Shown here: one piece after another, positions 7,269 to 14,646 of the stretch | Layout: each line of letters begins with the position of its first letter | How positions within the stretch are numbered: the first letter of the stretch is position 1 | From: UBA6163 sp041753075 | GTDB taxonomy: Bacteria > Planctomycetota > Planctomycetia > Pirellulales > Pirellulaceae | DNA length: 25,797 bases | Direction: 5' to 3' | Assembly: GCA_041753075.1 (NCBI GenBank) | Contig: JBGSVE010000128.1 | Span: 1 to 25,797 of the forward strand | Notes under the pieces: model-generated | Told to the model about the DNA's origin: nothing | Databases searched by the model: none | Seen by the model: only the letters and a program-made list of their open reading frames with translations | Made by a program: the position numbers and the translations under genes

Positions 7269-8654
7269 TTGAACCACTTATTTGATTCGCTTCGTGTCCG
7301 CTTGCTGTTGCCGTTGGTTGTGGTGTCGGTACTGGCTTCCTTCGCGGTGGCAATTGGTTCGTACGTGATCGCGGTAAAAAGTGTCGCCCGAGATCAACAA
7401 TCTCGGTTCGATTCAATCTCAGAAACTTTGACTACCAGTTCGTTCCCGCTGACACTAAACGTTTTGGATTCAATCGCGACACTCACGAAAACTGAACTAA
7501 TCACCACCGACAGCCAACATCAAGTCATTGCTGCGACGATTAGCACCGGTGATACAGCGAAACTAAACTCGCTTCTTCGTCGTGTGGCCGACCTACGCGG
7601 AGTCACCGAGCAAGTCAGCAAAACCTATTCGCGAGGTTTTGAATTTGATTCCGTTAGATATACCGCCTGCGCATTTCGGCGTACCTCCATCACCGGAGGT
7701 TTGCAGGGGGGATCGTGGGTCGTTGTCTTGTTTGACGAGGCGGTTTGGCGCGCCGAAGTGACTCGCGCTGTCGCCGCGCCACTTGCAACGGGGATGTCCT
7801 CGATCGCGTTATTCTCGTTGATTGCGACGTTCTTGATATCGCGATTGATTGTGCGACTGGGAAAATTGCAATCGCAGGTCCAGCGGATTGCCGGTGGCGA
7901 GTTCGAGACAAGGTTAAGTGATCAGGATGGTGACGAGTTGGGGCGACTTGCCGACTCGGTCAACTCGATGGCAACCCAGTTGGGTCAGATGTGGCAATCA
8001 CTCCATCGCCAAGAAGGCGAGCGATTGCTGCATCAAATGGCTGCGGGTCTGGCGCACAATTTACGCAATAGTCTTGCCGGTGCCAGATTGGCGATCGAAT
8101 TGCATCAGCGACGCACTCGATCGAGCGACGATGAATTACCCGTCGCACTTCGCGAACTCGAACAATCCGAGCTATATATCAAGCGACTAATTCTGGTCGC
8201 CGCGGGCCAGCAAGAAACGGATCGACCCTCAAGCGTTCGAGATTGTGTGCACGACATGCGACAAGGATTGGATGCCAACGCAGAGCACCTGGGTGTAAGC
8301 TTGTTGTGGTCGTGCGATGACGATGCTTTGTCGGTGCTGGTAAGTGATGGTCCGTCGTTCTCGGCAGCGGTGACGAATTTGGTTTTTAATGCAATCCAGT
8401 CGGCAATGTTTGTAGAAGTGAAGATGGCAATGTTTGATTCGGCTCAGGTGCAGGTGCGTGTTCTTGACAACGGACCTGGCCCAAGCGATGAGGTCAAGGC
8501 AAATTTGTTCGAGCCGTTTGTCACCACAAAACCGGAGGGAATGGGACTAGGATTGGCGCTGGTAAAGCGCGCTGCAAAGAGGCTGGGAGGTGATGTACGG
8601 TGGCATCGCGAAACAGGCCACACCGTTTTTACTTTGAAGGTGTCGGCGCAGTGA
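7269..8654 (+). CDS. Membrane sensor histidine kinase with HAMP domain
   Basis: Sensor half of a two-component system, 461 aa. Order: membrane segment 1 (about 10-35), extracytoplasmic sensor region (about 36-165), membrane segment 2 (about 172-195), HAMP linker (about 195-245), dimerisation/phosphoacceptor helix with His263 in GLAHNLRNSLAG, and an ATP-binding domain with the N box LVFNAIQSA (Asn374), G1 box DNGPGPSD (400-407) and G2 box GMGLGLALVKR (424-434). The H box has Ser where many kinases have Pro. The chosen start is TTG at 7269, just before the first membrane helix; no in-frame ATG gives a complete first helix. Its stop overlaps the GTG of the response regulator (GTGA), so the two genes are coupled. 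The signal sensed is unknown. Confidence 0.92.
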   Translation: MNHLFDSLRVRLLLPLVVVSVLASFAVAIGSYVIAVKSVARDQQSRFDSISETLTTSSFPLTLNVLDSIATLTKTELITTDSQHQVIAATISTGDTAKLNSLLRRVADLRGVTEQVSKTYSRGFEFDSVRYTACAFRRTSITGGLQGGSWVVVLFDEAVWRAEVTRAVAAPLATGMSSIALFSLIATFLISRLIVRLGKLQSQVQRIAGGEFETRLSDQDGDELGRLADSVNSMATQLGQMWQSLHRQEGERLLHQMAAGLAHNLRNSLAGARLAIELHQRRTRSSDDELPVALRELEQSELYIKRLILVAAGQQETDRPSSVRDCVHDMRQGLDANAEHLGVSLLWSCDDDALSVLVSDGPSFSAAVTNLVFNAIQSAMFVEVKMAMFDSAQVQVRVLDNGPGPSDEVKANLFEPFVTTKPEGMGLGLALVKRAAKRLGGDVRWHRETGHTVFTLKVSAQ

Positions 8655-10066
8655 AAGACAACAAGTATTCGGCAATTTTGGTCGTGGACGACGAGCCATC
8701 GCTTTGCTGGGGGCTGGAGCGATTACTCCGCGAAGACGGTCATGAAGTGTTGACAGCGTCGTCGGCCGAAGCGGGATTGAAGTTGGCAAAATCACACCGT
8801 GTATCGTTGGTGCTGCTGGACATCCGACTTCCTGGCGAAGACGGCTTGAGCGCACTGCCCAAGTTCCTGGCCGCTACCGATAATGCGCCCGTCGTTGTGA
8901 TGACGGCGTTTGGTGACTTGGAAACTGCGGTCACCGCGATGCAGCGTGGAGCCAGCGACTATCTGACCAAGCCATTTCCACTGGAGCAGGCCGCTAGAAC
9001 TTGTCGTCAGGCACTGCTGGGCGGCACGGCGGTCGCCGCTGCGCTGTCGGAGACTCGGTCGCCGGGCATTGCAAAATTGATCGGTAATTCACCCGCGATG
9101 CAAACTGTATTTCGGCAAATTGCCATGGTCGCGGACAGCTCCCTGTCAGTTCTGATCACGGGCGAAACCGGTACGGGAAAGGAACTCGTCGCCGCGGCGA
9201 TCCATCGTCACAGTCATCGCCATGCGAAGCCATACCTTTCGATTGCCCCAGTCGCACTCAGCGAAGCGTTGTTCGAGAGCGAGTTGTTCGGTCACGTTCG
9301 TGGTGCATTTACCGGTGCGAACGAAGATCGCCAAGGCTTGTTTGAGCTTGCCAATGGGGGGACGGTGCTGCTCGACGAAATTGGCGACCTACCGATTGCG
9401 GCCCAAGCGAAATTGCTTCGCGTTATCGAACAACAAGAATACACTCGCGTTGGTGATGTCCGCCCGCGTGATTGCGATGTTCGCATTATCGCCGCGACGC
9501 ATCGTGATTTGGCCGAAGCCGTCCGCAATGAGCGATTTCGCGAAGACCTGATGTATCGATTGAGCGCGATCCGAATTCAACTTCCGCCGCTGCGCGATCG
9601 TGCCGAAGACATTCCGATGCTTTGCGAACATTTTCTTGCACTCATCGGACACCCTGTGGCCCAGCAACCACTGGGTAACGACGTAATCGCATTGCTGCAG
9701 CGTCGCCCCTGGTACGGCAATGTGCGCGAGCTTCGCCATGCGGTTGAGCACGCCGCCGTGTTCGCGCGGAATCGTCGGTTTGACCTGAGCGATTTCCCTG
9801 AGCCGATCTCGCAACCACCGGAATTATTTAGCACGGCGAGCGAGCAACTGCGATCAGCAACCTCCCTCTGGGCTCAGCAGCAGCTTGAATCATCGGTGCC
9901 AGAGTCGACATCAATCTACGACCGGTTTCTCGCAGCCACCGAGCCAGTGATGTTGCGAATCATTCTCCAAAACTGCGGTGGCAATCGTGCCGCCGCAGCC
10001 GATCGCTTGGGCTTGCATCGCGCCACACTGCGCCAGCGACTGCGCAAGTATGGCATCGACGAATAG
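8651..10066 (+). CDS. NtrC-family sigma-54-dependent response regulator
   Basis: Partner of the upstream kinase. I use GTG at 8651, which overlaps the kinase stop by 4 bp and gives 471 aa; the frame is open 51 bp further upstream to an ATG at 8600, but those codons duplicate kinase sequence and add non-family residues. Receiver domain: acidic pair Asp13-Asp14, phosphoacceptor Asp57 in LLDIRLPG, Thr85 and Lys107. AAA+ domain: Walker A GETGTGKE (171-178), the sigma-54 contact loop GAFTGA (218-223), Walker B VLLDEIG (Asp242-Glu243) and the arginine-finger region FREDLMYRL. C-terminal Fis-type helix-turn-helix (about 443-468, GGNRAAAADRLGLHRATLRQRL). All residues for phosphorylation, ATP hydrolysis and sigma-54 contact are present, so it should be a working activator. 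Targets are unknown. Confidence 0.94.
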   Translation: MKDNKYSAILVVDDEPSLCWGLERLLREDGHEVLTASSAEAGLKLAKSHRVSLVLLDIRLPGEDGLSALPKFLAATDNAPVVVMTAFGDLETAVTAMQRGASDYLTKPFPLEQAARTCRQALLGGTAVAAALSETRSPGIAKLIGNSPAMQTVFRQIAMVADSSLSVLITGETGTGKELVAAAIHRHSHRHAKPYLSIAPVALSEALFESELFGHVRGAFTGANEDRQGLFELANGGTVLLDEIGDLPIAAQAKLLRVIEQQEYTRVGDVRPRDCDVRIIAATHRDLAEAVRNERFREDLMYRLSAIRIQLPPLRDRAEDIPMLCEHFLALIGHPVAQQPLGNDVIALLQRRPWYGNVRELRHAVEHAAVFARNRRFDLSDFPEPISQPPELFSTASEQLRSATSLWAQQQLESSVPESTSIYDRFLAATEPVMLRIILQNCGGNRAAAADRLGLHRATLRQRLRKYGIDE

Positions 10067-10087
10067 CGTCCAAGACCTTTCGATCAC

Positions 10088-10116
10088 TTGACCAAATTGC
10101 TAACCTGTTATGTAAC
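10088..10116 (+). promoter_or_regulatory. Candidate sigma-70-type promoter for the ferritin-like gene
   Basis: TTGACC (-35-like, 10088-10093), a 17-bp spacer and TGTAAC (-10-like, 10111-10116) lie in the 113-bp gap between the response regulator and the ferritin-like gene, about 64 bp before the ATG. Spacing is ideal and the match is 5/6 plus 4/6. Seen by eye only, and planctomycete promoter consensus is not well fixed. Confidence 0.4.
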
Positions 10117-10179
10117 ACGATCCATTCGATCGTCTCCCCCGCCAGCGTCGATGCATCCCATCACATAAGAAAGAATCAC

Positions 10180-10635
10180 ATGGATACCCCAGCCGTCATC
10201 AATCAATTGAATGAAATCCTCAAGCACGAATGGACCGGCGTGGCGCAATATTCCCAAGCCGGATTTATTGTCGAAGGCATTTGGCGCGAAGTTTACGCCG
10301 AGAAGTTTCTGGAAGACGCCGAAGAATCATTCGGCCATGCCAAACTTGTCGGCGACAAGATCGTGGCACTGGGCGGAGTGCCAGTCGTGCTGCGCAACGA
10401 TGTCAAGCAATCGCGAGACCTGCGCGAAGTGCTCGAGTTCAGCTTGGCGTTCGAGTCCAAGGCTGTTGAAATGTATGACCACGCCATCGAGCTTGCCGAA
10501 GGCAACCGCGCGCTCGTCGTGTTCTTGGAAGACATCCTCAAGGACGAGCAAGAAGGCGTTGACGAGTACTCGAAACTGCTGCGTGAAACGCCCGCATCAC
10601 AAGTCGAGATTGGCAGCAGCAAGAAAATCGGCTAA
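10180..10635 (+). CDS. Ferritin-like / bacterioferritin-like di-iron protein
   Basis: A 151-residue four-helix-bundle protein of the ferritin-like superfamily, likely involved in iron storage or peroxide/iron detoxification in the cytoplasm. Helix A carries HEWTGVAQY (Glu17), helix B EESFGHAKLVGDKIVALGG (Glu49, His53), helix C FESKAVEMYDHA (Glu92) and helix D DILKDEQEGVDEY (Glu123). The ligand pattern departs from the usual ExxH pairs: helix B reads ExxxH with Ser at the normal Glu position, and the His expected three residues after Glu123 is Gly126. No heme-binding Met is evident at the bacterioferritin position. A weak AAGAAAG precedes the ATG by 6 bp. It may have its own promoter in the upstream gap. 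The family call is firm; the precise subclass (Bfr, Dps-like or other) is not. Confidence 0.82.
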   Translation: MDTPAVINQLNEILKHEWTGVAQYSQAGFIVEGIWREVYAEKFLEDAEESFGHAKLVGDKIVALGGVPVVLRNDVKQSRDLREVLEFSLAFESKAVEMYDHAIELAEGNRALVVFLEDILKDEQEGVDEYSKLLRETPASQVEIGSSKKIG

Positions 10636-10671
10636 GTCGTCAACGCTGCGTAATGCCGCCGGAAAAGTTTA

Positions 10672-10690
10672 ACCAGTCGGTATGACTGGT
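10672..10690. terminator. Inverted repeat downstream of the ferritin-like gene
   Basis: Perfect 7-bp stem ACCAGTC / GACTGGT with a 5-nt loop (GGTAT), 36 bp after the stop codon. It sits where a terminator is expected but has no following T-tract, so it may instead stabilise the 3' end or be a protein-binding dyad. The rest of the 10636-10796 spacer contains a short repeated decamer (CCGGAAAAGT, twice) and nothing else clear. Confidence 0.4.
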
Positions 10691-10796
10691 AGCGAATAAT
10701 CCGGTTAATTATTGTTCTTGGTCGCACCGGAAAAGTCTTTCCAGCCAATCCTCCGATAACTGCCGTAAGACGTGTTGCTTGTTGCAGAGATTCAGG

Positions 10797-11792
10797 ATGG
10801 TATATCGTTCACGGTGTAAAGTTTGCTGGCTGGCATCTACTTCATGCCTATTTTTCTGGGTCACGTTGCTACCGATAGCAACGATGTCGTCGCGCGCCGA
10901 TGAAGCCGACGATTTGTGGGATAGCGACAATTTTGGACTGGCGTCAACGACCGCTACCGTGGTGCGACCCGTCGGCAATCGTTCGCGATCTTCGAGCCGA
11001 TTTGATACGCTAACATTGCTTGCTGGGATTGAAGGTTCGAAGCAGCCGCAGGACTTCGGTGTCAATGCGAACCTCGGCGCGCGCACCGAAATCAACTGGG
11101 GACTGCCGCTGTATCAGCCCTGCGGGATTGGTCTGCAACTGGGGACCGCGAACGTTGCCAGCGATAACGCCGTTCGCGTGTTTGAACTCGTCGGCGAAGA
11201 CTCGCATCGTTGGCAACAATTCATTACTACGGGTGTTTTTCAGCGAACCGATTGGGGACTGTCATACGGCTTGGCGTATGATTTTCTCTATCAAGATGGT
11301 TTTGACACCACGACGCTTGGCCAATGGCGCGGGCGGCTCGCATTCCAACCAACAATTACGACTGAGTTTGGATTCACCGCGAACTTGCGAAGCTTTGGCG
11401 ACGACGCCCGGTTCAACGCGGATGTTGTTCATCTGCGGTCGATCGATCAAGCATCGTTCTACGTTCGCCGCTACTTTGCGTTGGGCATTCAGGCCACTGC
11501 CTGGGCTGGACTCGCCGATGAACATGGCGAGTCCAATGCCGTCACCGGTCCTGCACCGGCGACCGAAGAAGCGTTTTTGTTTGGGGCCGACCTGCTGATA
11601 CCGCTGACGAATGATTTTGCGATTTACGGTGAAACGAATCTAATGATGCCAGCGGACACCGGCACGGTTGACGCATTCATGGCTTTGACGTGGTTTCCCG
11701 CCGGGACATCGCGCAGCGCCAGACGCTTGCGCTACAGCCCGCTACTGCCCGTTGCCGCCAGCACATCGTTCGCTGTTGATCTGTTGCCGTAA
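10797..11792 (+). CDS. Exported beta-rich protein, DUF6666-like
   Basis: I use ATG 10797 (331 aa); an in-frame TTG lies 18 bp upstream. The N-terminus is a signal peptide: basic residues (RSRCK), a hydrophobic core (CLFFWVTLLPIA) and small residues before DEADD, so the product is exported. The mature part alternates hydrophobic and polar residues with many Gly/Asn/Asp turns (e.g. GVFQRTDWGLSYGLAYDF), as in outer-membrane-like beta structures. The same block appears in the exported protein encoded at 14647-15984 (GLFRRVDFGLQYGLVVDY), so they are paralogues. This resembles the planctomycete DUF6666 family as I recall it; no function is established. Its stop lies 1 bp from the stop of the convergent membrane-protein gene. 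Confidence 0.72.
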   Translation: MVYRSRCKVCWLASTSCLFFWVTLLPIATMSSRADEADDLWDSDNFGLASTTATVVRPVGNRSRSSSRFDTLTLLAGIEGSKQPQDFGVNANLGARTEINWGLPLYQPCGIGLQLGTANVASDNAVRVFELVGEDSHRWQQFITTGVFQRTDWGLSYGLAYDFLYQDGFDTTTLGQWRGRLAFQPTITTEFGFTANLRSFGDDARFNADVVHLRSIDQASFYVRRYFALGIQATAWAGLADEHGESNAVTGPAPATEEAFLFGADLLIPLTNDFAIYGETNLMMPADTGTVDAFMALTWFPAGTSRSARRLRYSPLLPVAASTSFAVDLLP

Positions 11793-11793
11793 G

Positions 11794-12840
11794 CTATTGC
11801 TCGGTCGCCGGTTTCTTCTTGAGCATTGGCAACTCGGCACGGTGGAGGTCGATTGGTGAAATCGCGATGTCTTCAATCTCTTGTTGATTGGCATCTTTAC
11901 GAAGCAGCAAATACGTCGCTCCAATCAATCCCCAAGCTGCGGTCAGCGCAATCGCAGGTGCCAGATGCGCAAGCATGACACCAACGACATACGGCAGTGC
12001 CTTCGTTCCCGACGCCAATGCGAAGGCAAATCCGACCACGTGAGCCGAAGCCAACACGACGATGTTGGCGATGATTGCGATGACAAATACAAGCATCGTG
12101 CTAACCGCCAAGTAGAATGTCAAATGAATGGGTCGTCGGTACAAGTATTCGTAGCCCCGTGATAGCGCATCAAACGCATCGTTGCGTTTCTCAATTGCGA
12201 TGGCGGCGATGCCCAGCGGTGTTGCCACCAGACTTCCCGCAGCGATCAGGCCAATTAAAACGATAAACGGCAGCAGCAAAATCGACAGTGGCTCGACCAT
12301 CCACCAACCGACCTTGCCCAACCTCGCGATCATGCCGACGATGAATACCGGAACCGTTAGACCGGCGACACAAACCCAGGGCAAAACCAGAACGAGCAAT
12401 AGATCTCCTCCGCGTTGAACCACTCGCCGCGCCGCAACCGTCAATCGTTCGGGTTGTCGCTGAGCCGCATGAATCGCTCCCGCACGCATCGAGATCGCCG
12501 CTGGCAACGCCAGCACAAATGCCGCCAGCGACGCACGAACCAGAGTCAGCCATGTCGAATCATTGAGTTCAGTCGGGACAAGTGAACGCCAACCCGACAT
12601 CCAAGCTAGCGGACCGCTTAGTGATGGGCCGACCACAGCAGGCGGCTCGATCGATAACAGCGACTTGGCAATTAAAAGAGCCACCAGCGTGACCAACACA
12701 TAGCTGGGCGAACCGGCAACCCGCAGCGCATCGATTAGCACCATCGGCCGGATTGCGTCGCGCCAATTCCGCACGCGTGTCAGGAATCCGGTTTCGAGTT
12801 GGTAGCCGGTAAAATTGTCGTTTTCGCGTTTTTCGCTCAT
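11794..12840 (-). CDS. Multi-pass membrane protein of unknown function
   Basis: A 348-residue protein starting at ATG 12840 with a hydrophilic N-terminus (about 1-42) and roughly six to eight hydrophobic segments (near 45-63, 100-118, 146-172, 180-216, 240-268 and 280-314), ending in a charged tail (KKKPATEQ). Between segments is EKRNDAFDALSRGYEYLYRRP, a cytoplasmic-type loop that I associate with uncharacterised planctomycete membrane proteins. No transporter or enzyme motif is visible. It is divergent from rimO (139-bp spacer containing a small CGCCG/CGGCG hairpin at 12868-12882) and its 3' end abuts the upstream exported-protein gene with a 1-bp gap, leaving no room for a terminator. Function unknown. 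Confidence 0.8.
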   Translation of the reverse strand: MSEKRENDNFTGYQLETGFLTRVRNWRDAIRPMVLIDALRVAGSPSYVLVTLVALLIAKSLLSIEPPAVVGPSLSGPLAWMSGWRSLVPTELNDSTWLTLVRASLAAFVLALPAAISMRAGAIHAAQRQPERLTVAARRVVQRGGDLLLVLVLPWVCVAGLTVPVFIVGMIARLGKVGWWMVEPLSILLLPFIVLIGLIAAGSLVATPLGIAAIAIEKRNDAFDALSRGYEYLYRRPIHLTFYLAVSTMLVFVIAIIANIVVLASAHVVGFAFALASGTKALPYVVGVMLAHLAPAIALTAAWGLIGATYLLLRKDANQQEIEDIAISPIDLHRAELPMLKKKPATEQ

Positions 12841-12979
12841 CGGCGGATCGTAACATTCTCAATCCAACGCCGAAACACGGCGATTATTTCGATTTCGATC
12901 CTCGTCGAATTGCCGCGACACCGGTACACTTTTGGGTTGAAAACCGCTTCGACCCATCCGCTCTTGTTTGCTCGTTTCC

Positions 12980-14416
12980 ATGCAGTTACCCGTTGTCACC
13001 GATCATCCCAGCCCTCGCCGCCCAGCCGCTGCGGCCGGACCAGACCCAACCGAATCTTCGGCGGGTCATCGCAAATACGCCGTCGTAAGCTTGGGTTGTC
13101 CAAAGAATCTTGTCGACACCGAACAAATGCTCGGCCGGCTCGACGCCGACGGATACCAAATGGTTGACTCGGTCGAAGGAGCTGATTTCGTCGTCATCAA
13201 CACCTGTGGATTCATTGCCTCGGCGCGTGACGAGTCGCTAGGCGCGATCGACGAAATGCTGCAACTCAAACGCGATGGGCGGATTCGCGGCGTCGTGGTA
13301 ACCGGTTGCTTGGCCGAACGTAGTCGCGAAGCATTGCTCGACGAGCGACCCGAAATCGACGCCTTGGTCGGTGTCTTTGGCCGCGATGAAATCGTTTCGG
13401 TCGCCGATCGGTTGTTTAACGGATTGCAAGAACAGCGCACCGTTTTTCGTCCCGCACCGATTCGGGCCTTGGCCGATAACATGCGAACGGCGGTAACGCC
13501 ACGACACTTCGCCTACCTGAAGATCAGCGAAGGTTGCGATCGGCTGTGTACCTTTTGTGCGATCCCGAAGATGCGCGGCAAACATGCCAGCAAGCCGATC
13601 GAGCAAGTCGTCGCCGAAGCCCAGTCATTGGCCCAGTCCGGCGTTCGCGAGATGGTCGTCGTCGCTCAGGACACAACTTACTACGGCACGGATCTCTACG
13701 GCGAACCGCGACTGCGAGAATTGCTCGAGCGATTAGACGAGGTCGAAGGCTTGGACTGGATTCGGCTGATGTATTTCTATCCGATGTACATCGACGACTC
13801 GCTATTGACCACGATCGCTCAAGCCAAACGCATTGTGCCGTACATCGACATGCCGCTGCAGCACGCCAGCGACACCATGCTCAAGCGGATGGCGCGGCGC
13901 GTCAATCGCAGCCAAATCGAACAGATTGTCGGTCGCATCCGCGAGTTGATTCCGGGTGTCGTGTTGCGGACGACGATGATCGCGGGTTTTCCCGGCGAGA
14001 CCAAACAAGATCACCAGACTTTGGCGCGGTTCATCGAGCAACAACGGTTCGAGCACCTCGGCGTGTTCCCGTATTCGGTCGAGCCCGGAACGCCGGCGGA
14101 AAAGTTACCGGATCGTGTTCCCGAGAAATTGATTCAGCGTCGAGTTGGTGAATTGATGGCGATCCAGCAGCGGGTCGCCTTCAAATGGACCCAGTCACGC
14201 GTTGGCTCCAGCGCCAGCGTATTGATCGACAGCCCATTGCCTGATCAACCTGGGGTTTGGATTGGCCGCACGGCCGCCGAGGCACCGGACATCGATGGGC
14301 TGGTTTATGTTTCCGAGCAACCGGGCCAGTTGATTTCGCCGGGCCAGTTCTATTCGTGCGAAATGGTTGCCGCCGACGGCTACGATCTTGTCGCCGTTGC
14401 GTTGTCTGCTGAGTAG
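12980..14416 (+). CDS. rimO: Ribosomal protein S12 methylthiotransferase RimO
   Basis: Radical SAM methylthiotransferase that adds a methylthio group to the conserved aspartate of ribosomal protein S12. With the ATG at 12980 (an in-frame TTG lies 12 bp earlier) the protein has 478 residues. The N-terminal MTTase domain carries the auxiliary-cluster cysteines Cys40 (SLGCPKNLVDTE), Cys76 (INTCGFI) and Cys110 (VTGCLAER). The radical SAM core has the CxxxCxxC motif CDRLCTFC (Cys186, 190, 193). A TRAM domain fills about the last 65 residues. SLGCPKNLVD and the EGCDRLCTFCAIP context separate RimO from MiaB. The first 30 residues are a Pro/Ala-rich extension that may be partly untranslated if a later start is used. 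It appears to be monocistronic, followed 15 bp later by a hairpin repeat. Confidence 0.95.
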   Translation: MQLPVVTDHPSPRRPAAAAGPDPTESSAGHRKYAVVSLGCPKNLVDTEQMLGRLDADGYQMVDSVEGADFVVINTCGFIASARDESLGAIDEMLQLKRDGRIRGVVVTGCLAERSREALLDERPEIDALVGVFGRDEIVSVADRLFNGLQEQRTVFRPAPIRALADNMRTAVTPRHFAYLKISEGCDRLCTFCAIPKMRGKHASKPIEQVVAEAQSLAQSGVREMVVVAQDTTYYGTDLYGEPRLRELLERLDEVEGLDWIRLMYFYPMYIDDSLLTTIAQAKRIVPYIDMPLQHASDTMLKRMARRVNRSQIEQIVGRIRELIPGVVLRTTMIAGFPGETKQDHQTLARFIEQQRFEHLGVFPYSVEPGTPAEKLPDRVPEKLIQRRVGELMAIQQRVAFKWTQSRVGSSASVLIDSPLPDQPGVWIGRTAAEAPDIDGLVYVSEQPGQLISPGQFYSCEMVAADGYDLVAVALSAE

Positions 14417-14430
14417 GTAATGATTTGTTC

Positions 14431-14468
14431 TACGACGCTCCGCCGTCGTAATTTCCCAAACGCTTGGG
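14431..14468. repeat. Hairpin repeat element, copy 2, with adjacent second hairpin
   Basis: First hairpin at 14431-14450: TACGACG / CGTCGTA around loop CTCCGC, the same core as 1697-1716 but with T:A instead of C:G at the base of the stem. Four bases later a second hairpin (14455-14468) pairs CCCAA with TTGGG around ACGC. Both lie directly after the rimO stop. No T-run follows the second stem immediately; an AT-rich patch (ACAATTTTTCC) comes about 12 bp later. Confidence 0.7.
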
Positions 14469-14578
14469 GACAACCAATCTACAATTTTTCCACTCTTTCG
14501 CGTTCGCGTCCTGCTGACTTTGCCGGTTGCGCAAGATTTTCTCACGGCGATGACTCTAACGCGCCGATAGGTTTCCTT

Positions 14579-14624
14579 GGAGCCGGACCGCCCTGAATGG
14601 GGCACGTTGTCGTTGGCTGGCTCC
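14579..14624 (+). promoter_or_regulatory. Two-tier hairpin in the leader of the Cys-rich protein gene
   Basis: Outer arms GGAGCCGG (14579-14586) and CTGGCTCC (14617-14624) pair over 8 bp with one G-U wobble; inside, GCCC (14590-14593) pairs with GGGC (14600-14603). The structure ends 22 bp before the ATG at 14647, and an AGGA (14634-14637) lies between as a plausible ribosome-binding site. It may be a structured 5' leader. It does not match any riboswitch class I can recognise. Confidence 0.35.
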
Positions 14625-14646
14625 GGCACTCTCAGGACCAGAAGCC

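Noticed and set aside
8600..8650. ATG start of the response regulator inside the kinase gene
   Set aside because: The GTG at 8651 overlaps the kinase stop by 4 bp, the typical coupling, and leaves the receiver domain at its usual distance from the N-terminus.
13534..14151. 205-codon plus-strand frame inside rimO
   Set aside because: An out-of-frame, Arg-rich shadow of rimO, which has complete family motifs in its own frame.
14417..14646. Known riboswitch class (SAM, cobalamin, cyclic-di-GMP) in the long leader
   Set aside because: The hairpins present do not carry the conserved cores of these classes.
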